Shown in pieces: positions 58,740-64,000 of a stretch of 64,000 nt of DNA (positions are counted from its first letter, which is position 1; each line of letters begins with the position of its first letter). This DNA comes from Lamellibrachia columna (Eukaryota > Annelida > Polychaeta > Sabellida > Siboglinidae), in the NCBI GenBank assembly GCA_963662155.1, contig OY759270.1, forward strand, positions 17,175,045 through 17,239,044, written 5' to 3'. The notes under the pieces were generated by a model. It did no database searches. It was not told where the DNA came from and saw nothing but the letters and a program-made list of their open reading frames with translations. The position numbers and the translations under genes are program-made.

Positions 58740-59420
58740 AAAACCTAAGCTGACGAATGGCTTCCTTGTTGACGTTCTATTTGAAACTTGCTGATTTTGC
58801 TTTAATAATAAATAACACATTTAGTTTATATAATGCAGTTTCTTTGAAAGTTAAATGCATGAAATAAAATATATATTTTATAAATTATACATAGAAAATA
58901 CACATAAAACTAGTAAAATTTATTTAAAGGTAAACCAAATTAATTAACATTTAATTAATTAAAATGATTAAACCTAATTAATTAAACCGCTAACCACGAG
59001 ATTGGTGCCGAGGTTAATCTAACTTTACCTCCACCCAGCGCACACATATAAACCTATAATTTATATTATACAATTTATATATACCGGTAATATTTATATT
59101 ATAGTCCAATCTCCCACCACCACTAGTGTAACCAATTTAGCGTGGCAAGATTGCCTGACAAGGGTCGTTTTGTTGATCCGCTGCAAACAATCAGTTCAAT
59201 ACAGAATCAATGAAGCTAGTCGGAGCGGCTTCGCGAAGTTAGCGACTCGCTCCACGAGTCGGTCTAAACACCGACGCCTCTGCCGCCCGTAGCAACCTAG
59301 CCTTACTGGAAGCGTCAACACACGTGGCCGTAATGTTTACTGTCTGCCATGAACGGTGTACGATTACTTATTTGTGTGTAATTTCCGTGTTGAACTTTCG
59401 ATAGAACTTAGACTAGCGTG
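58740..59420. other. intergenic, AT-rich, then gene 3 upstream region
   Basis: 58750-58800 has a faint LINE 3'-end likeness (GAATGGCTTCCTTGTTGACG). The last ~280 bp before the next gene are GC-richer and hold the inverted motif GCGGCTTCGCGAAG. No promoter element is certain. Confidence 0.35.
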
Positions 59421-59424
59421 AAAG

Positions 59425-59467
59425 ATGTTGCATTTGACTACGGAAATTGGCAAACCCGGGCGATCTG
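59425..59467 (+). CDS. gene 3 exon 1
   Basis: 43 nt: ATG, 14 codons (MLHLTTEIGKPGRS) plus 1 nt; donor GTGAGT. Confidence 0.65.
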
Positions 59468-62400
59468 GTGAGTGAATACAGGCACTTTTCCTAGTTGTTT
59501 CCAGCTCTCGGTAACGTTCTGTTAATAAGTGTCTAGACTTATCGCATGTCTTAGTCTATGATCGACTATTATGCCGTGGTTACTATGGAAGGCCTATAAG
59601 GACTCGTTCAACTTTTTCAGAACATTATCGCCAAGGCGACCTTTTAATTACTTCTACGTCCCCAATTATAAACGAGTCTGGACCGATATACATATGCTTA
59701 ATGATTAACGTGATCAATGGAGCGTGGCGTTGCCGTTGGAGGTGGTGCTTTTAACAATCACCATAATAATCCTACAGTGTTGTATCACCGCTACTGAACA
59801 GTTTATGTATGTTTACATTATCAGCCAGTTGATTTTAATGTGACAACACTGTGCAGGCATATAAACAGACACCGGAACATGGTCAGTTTAACGATATTCA
59901 TTTTAGAGTAATATGAATTTTGTTTATGGAATTTAATAAATCAAATATTCTGCAATTTATAAATCAATTACATTATGTCAATTCCAATTACACATACCAA
60001 TTCCAATTACACCTCCAAAATGCCAATTCCATTTCCAAAATACCAATTCCAATTATCAATGCCATATCGAAATAAAAGCATCAATAGAACAACTATAAAC
60101 GTACTCAATGCCCAAAAATAGCATCTATCTTAGATCAGCTTTATTTAATTTCTGTATATTATGGTACATAATGGCGAACAAACATGATATACGCAACATA
60201 TTATATTTGATTGATTATTTGTGTTAAAGTGTTATACATGGTGTAATGAAAAAAGTTATTGAAAAGTAGTAGAAGATCTGTACCAATTACATTTTCTCCA
60301 ATTCCTATTACTTTTAGAAACTAAACACCAATTCCAATTATACAATTCTGAAATTGGAATTTGCATTTCGATTACAATTACAATGTAATTGACCCCACGT
60401 CTGATAGACAAACATGAACAATTAAGAAAATAACTATATCAATATAGCTGTTTTCTTAAATGTTCATGTGTATCTATCAGACTTTGGGTCAGTTACATTG
60501 TAACGGTAATCGAAATGTCAATTCCAGAATTGGAATGGGTGTTTAGTTTTTAAAAGTAATTGGAATTTGTGAAAATGTAAGTATTTATCTATGTTTTGAT
60601 AGAGTTGGAGAGACGCCATTTCCCAGAGCTGTTCAACCGGCCTGGGAAGGTAGCAACACCAAAGACTAGGAAGACGGGTGTGGGAAGAAAGCACATACCG
60701 CATGGTTACGGGGATGACCTTGAATTTATCCCACACGGACGACATGTGAGAGAGGAGCACGAAGAGAGGTAACTAGGCACTGCGCTTTTGTTGTTCTCCT
60801 CTGTATCCCTGAAGTCCAGGGTGAGGCTGGCCCTGATACTGGTCACTGCCGTCTCTACTCCCTCTCCCTATCCCTTAGTTTCCACTCCCCTCCCACGCCT
60901 GCCAATTTTTTCTTCACACATTCCTCCCATCTCAGTCCCGGTCTTCCCCATCTACCCTCCTTCCACTTGCCCAGCCCACTTTAACCAGTTCCATGTCAGC
61001 TTTCTCCTGAAACGCTCTTTCACACCAACATCCTCCCTTCTTCGTTGTTTATTCCTTTCACTCCTTCAGTTCTTCTCACCCAGTTATTTTCGCAAACTTG
61101 TCCTTTTTTCCAGCATCACCATGGTCTCTTACGCCGTATAGATAGGCTAGTGTCATTTGTTATTACAGAAGGCCACCGAGATAAAATCACAGGTTCATAA
61201 ACATTTTCTAGCACTACAACAGTTTGTCACTCCCCAAAACAGGAATTTTTCGGAAATATTTTAAGTCTTGTAATCATTATAAAGGTAAGTTCTTGTATAG
61301 CTCTGTATCTTGTCCTTGGAGCTGTTCTGAACACTTTACGCTTCACCCCCTGGCAGACCTGTTCATTCAAACACCAACTCAACGCCTATGGAAGAATTCA
61401 GCCATGCCGCAATTACTGCATTCATTTACATCCACCACTGTCTATAGCCAGATACTCGTTTATACAGCTGACAGAACTGATGCACCAAGGAGTGAACAAA
61501 ATTGTCTCTTGAATAAAAGTCTGATGCTCAATGCGCCACTGCATCCCATTATTATTATTAGTTGTTAATTAACCACAAGTCCACACAGATTTATTGAACT
61601 CAAAGTGTGTTGTTTATAAACAGAGATTTTATTAAATAGCTTTTATTAATATGTAAACAGTACAGTAGATATCTAACCTTCTTTCCACTGAAATTTTAGT
61701 TACATCAAATTGAAAATGTATTTTCTAAAGAATGCCCATTACTTTTTCCATCATTGTCATTAAACTGTATTATTTTGTGGAGCCGTGGTTAGAACATCAA
61801 AATCTCAGTTCAGAGAAACTTGGATCGAATCCTCTTGCTGCTATTTCAATGCTTGGGCAATTTTGTTCACTCCCCAATTCTCCAGTTCACTCAGCTGAAT
61901 AAATAAGTAGGTAGGTAAAGTCATTCCCCAGGCATTACGCCTTAGGAAGCCATGAAGGCTTATATGGCCAGTGCTTAAACCTGGTTTCTGCAGTGCAAAG
62001 CAACTTAGAGTGCAGTTATACTGACTCTCCTGGATGGGACACTAGTCCATCGCAGGTACCTTCCAAACAGTGTTTGTACTCATTTGCAGCTGAGTAGACT
62101 GAGGCAAAGTAGGGTAAACGAAATTGCCTAAGCTTCGAAAACAAACCGTGCCCAGTGTGGGTCTTGAACTTGCATCCCTCGAATTTAGAGTCCAACACCT
62201 TAACCACTAGGCTACGGCTAAATAGGTACCTGGCTATAAACAGTGGTAGATGTGTGAACAAACAGTCTTCGTGCAGTAATTGCAGCACGGCTGAATGCTT
62301 CCCAGAGAGTCGAGTTTGTGTTGGAATGAACAGGTCAGCCGGGGGTGAAGTGTAAAACGCCTTGAATGGTCCAGACTGGATACCACGCTATATGAACAGC

Positions 62401-63730
62401 AATGTTATGTAATGAACACCACAGTAACTTAGTGTTGCTATACAGCTCGGAAACATGGCGAATGACACAGTGAACACTGAAAAAGATATTCATCAATACA
62501 TTCATCGAACACTGAAAAAGACTTTCATCAATACATGCCTGCGCAGAATAATGAATTTTTAATTTTCTGCCTGTTCCATGGTTGTCATTGAACTGGTTTC
62601 TCGACATACAGTTCAGTGTTTTCCCACCAGGTGTGGCCCAGACTGGGTTTCAAGCATACGGCGAATCCCCTCTCCCCACAATCCCAAGGCTATTGTAGAA
62701 TTATGGCCTGACAAATGGAAAGCTATTAGAACATACCCAAGTAAGTCACCTTTGTGATATGAATATAGTTATTGTTCCTGTATACCCATTTGCATGTGAT
62801 TATTCAATTATATTTTTTTAGAAATAAAGTCAGGTTGCATTCCTGCTAAGTTTTCTATTAAAATTGACAAGTTTTTAACATTGTGATATGCATGGTTTGT
62901 ATACGCGATGAGCGTTTAATTGAGGAACTTATGTGTAAATTGTCTATTATGCAGGGTTGTAAACCTATTTAAGGCATATATTCAATTGGGACAAATTTAT
63001 TCAGTATGCAATTTTCATCACAGCACAAATACAAATAATTTTATATCAGGTTAAAAATTCCATCAAAAAAGTAAGTTCAAATATAGTAAAATATATAAAA
63101 TCACCATTGTGTACAATAAAGTGCTCTTGCCCATCTAGACAACTTGGGTTGATTAACAATGTTGATACAGTTGTTCACACATTTTTGAACAAATTAATAC
63201 ATCCCATATACACATTTTAACCAATTAATACATCCCATATACACATTTTAACCAATTAATACATCCCATATACACATTTTAACCAATTAATACATCCCAT
63301 AAACACATTTTCTAAAACCAGAAATATTTTTGCGCAAGAGGGTGTAAAAGTTATCAACTGACAATCACCCATTGTGGTCAGGTTTTTATATTAGCAGACA
63401 TTTGTCGAGGGTACATAAAACCTTTGCAGTAACATATAATGCAGATGTGTTTAACGAAAAATATATATGCCATTTTATCATTTAAAATATTAACTGATTT
63501 AGTTATATTTTGAGACTAGTACCAATATTTATCAGCTGGTCTTATTTTCAACTGGACATGTGTTATGTCTGCAGATGTAAAGGGTAGAAGGACCGACCAG
63601 GGTTGGGTACCGTACTCAGACAAGGTGGGGGTTGGGGCCCACCGCTGTGTCTTTGACGGGTCACACAAAGCAACAGATCATTCAAGTCAGGAGATCACTC
63701 ACACGATGCTGTATGGAAAGGGCAGGAGAG
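59425..63730 (+). CDS. unrecognised conserved-looking gene, 5' part (4 exons)
   Basis: Exons 59425-59467, 60603-60768, 62631-62740 and 63575-63730, all GT-AG, phases 1, 2, 1, 1, giving 158 codons with the gene running off the right edge. Segments: MLHLTTEIGKPGRS; ELERRHFPELFNRPGKVATP and RKHIPHGYGDDLEFIPHGRH; CGPDWVSSIRRIPSPHNPKA and IVELWPDKWKAIRTYP; VKGRRTDQGWVPYSDKVGVG and the following DHSSQEITHTMLYGKGRR. The sequence is basic, Pro/Gly/His/Trp-rich and low in hydrophobics, with no signal peptide or membrane segment. The style recalls axonemal/sperm microtubule-associated proteins, but I cannot name a family. The start codon is the first ATG in phase with exon 2. Confidence 0.75.
60270..60590. 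mobile_element. large foldback element with AATTCCAATT arms
   Basis: Arms of ~120-140 bp (60270-60410 and 60465-60590), centred on GTCTGATAGACAAACATGAA ... TGTTCATGTGTATCTATCAGAC. Preceded by a CAATTCCAATTAC simple array (59985-60060). A single arm also occurs at 24400. Confidence 0.85.
60603..60768 (+). CDS. gene 3 exon 2
   Basis: 166 nt, phase 1 to 2, 55 codons; acceptor TTTTGATAG, donor GTAACT. A foldback element ends within about 20 bp of the acceptor. Confidence 0.75.
61290..61450 (-). mobile_element. SINE fragment
   Basis: Minus strand GCAGTAATTGCGGCATGGCT .. GGTGAAGCGTAAAGTGTTCA; 3' half of the SINE at 39815. Confidence 0.75.
61783..62400 (+). mobile_element. SINE split by a second SINE
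   Basis: Head GAGCCGTGGTTAGAACATCA and GGATCGAATCCTCTTGCTGC at 61783-61920. It resumes at about 62222 with TACCTGGCTATAAACAGTGG and ends ACCACGCTATATGAACAGCA. The interruption is the minus-strand SINE at 61925-62215. Confidence 0.85.
61925..62215 (-). mobile_element. nested tRNA-derived SINE
   Basis: Minus strand starts GCCGTAGCCTAGTGGTTAAG (A box) and has GCAAGTTCAAGACCC (B box), then TTCGAAGCTTAGGCAATTTC. It differs from its host SINE in body and tail. Confidence 0.85.
62631..62740 (+). CDS. gene 3 exon 3
   Basis: 110 nt, phase 2 to 1, 37 codons; acceptor TTTTCCCACCAG, donor GTAAGT. Confidence 0.78.
63196..63310 (+). repeat. 31-bp tandem repeat
   Basis: About 3.5 units of AATTAATACATCCCATATAC plus ACATTTTAACC, in gene 3 intron 3. 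Confidence 0.93.
63575..63730 (+). CDS. gene 3 exon 4
   Basis: 156 nt, phase 1 to 1, 52 codons; acceptor GTCTGCAG, donor GTGAGG. The next exon lies beyond the window. Confidence 0.78.
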
Positions 63731-63825
63731 GTGAGGGGGGTTACATTGACGTTACAAGAATGTTACACTTGTTACATATATACTGTCTACTCACTCAAAT
63801 AGTGTGTCAGCAGTCCTTGTTGGAT

Positions 63826-63848
63826 ATATATATATATATATATATATT
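63826..63848 (+). repeat. (TA)n microsatellite
   Basis: A run of about 11 TA units, followed by TG/CATG-rich low-complexity sequence to 63915. The similar (TA)n at 5126-5147 lies in a TAK1 intron. Confidence 0.9.
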
Positions 63849-64000
63849 ATATCTAATTATGTCACATTTATGTGTGTGTATGTGCATGCGTGTGTGCATG
63901 CATGTGTGCGTGTGTCTATACTATGACTCTTGTGAAACCCTGCTTTGGAACTGATGAATAACACATATAAATAATGAATTAATACTTCTTTATAATTAAA

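Noticed and set aside
60788..61141. 117-codon Pro/Ser-rich ORF after gene 3 exon 2
   Set aside because: Runs from intron sequence, pyrimidine-rich on one strand, no splice or family support.
61925..62215. A tRNA gene at the A/B-box sequence
   Set aside because: Only the promoter boxes are conserved; no proper cloverleaf stems, and the sequence continues as a SINE body.

Overview
This is an intron-rich animal nuclear sequence. It is AT-rich, has GT-AG introns and short GC-richer exons, and carries many LINE, tRNA-derived SINE, DNA-transposon and satellite copies. The repeat style and the two recognisable genes suit a lophotrochozoan invertebrate, most likely a mollusc. That placement is inference; nothing here fixes the species.

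Layout. (1) 1-3460: left flank with repeats, one unexplained ORF (391-675) and a 31-bp minisatellite. (2) 3463-28038, minus strand: a complete MAP3K7 (TAK1) gene, reconstructed by hand as 18 coding exons whose splice phases all agree (658 codons with every exon included). It runs from a 20-codon first exon through a full kinase domain to the C-terminal coiled coil. (3) 28039-31845: about 3.8 kb between two divergent genes, holding the candidate TAK1 core promoter, a decayed LINE, a GA-rich tract, a SINE and a ~199-bp (GT)n tract. (4) 31846-56365, plus strand: a complete PAXBP1 (GCFC1) gene, 19 coding exons, 865 codons, all phases consistent. (5) 59425 to past the right edge, plus strand: the first four coding exons (158 codons) of a gene I do not recognise.

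The most interesting signals are in TAK1. The exon carrying the RGHRRxGS motif is duplicated (11204-11305 and 8484-8699), with both copies phase 1-1. Exon 13's 3' end and its splice donor have been amplified into a ~1.2-kb, 32-bp minisatellite, which places dozens of copies of the 5' splice site next to the real one. The last exon's stop codon lies in the first unit of a 33-bp array, so every further unit repeats the last codons and the stop. Two independent minisatellites have therefore grown out of coding sequence in one signalling gene.

Two ~2.26-kb transposons with TTAA target duplications and Kolobok/Mutator-like transposase fragments sit in the same orientation, one in a TAK1 intron and one in a PAXBP1 intron. 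They flank the 5' parts of both genes. PAXBP1 also shows a duplicated in-frame splice acceptor and a possible alternative terminal exon.

The two recognised genes have unrelated jobs: TAK1 is a cytoplasmic kinase of innate/TGF-beta-type signalling and PAXBP1 is a nuclear GCFC-domain protein. Their head-to-head order may mean shared regulation, but 3.8 kb and several repeats separate them. Exon coordinates come from reading splice sites and phases by eye; no alignment or RNA evidence was available.
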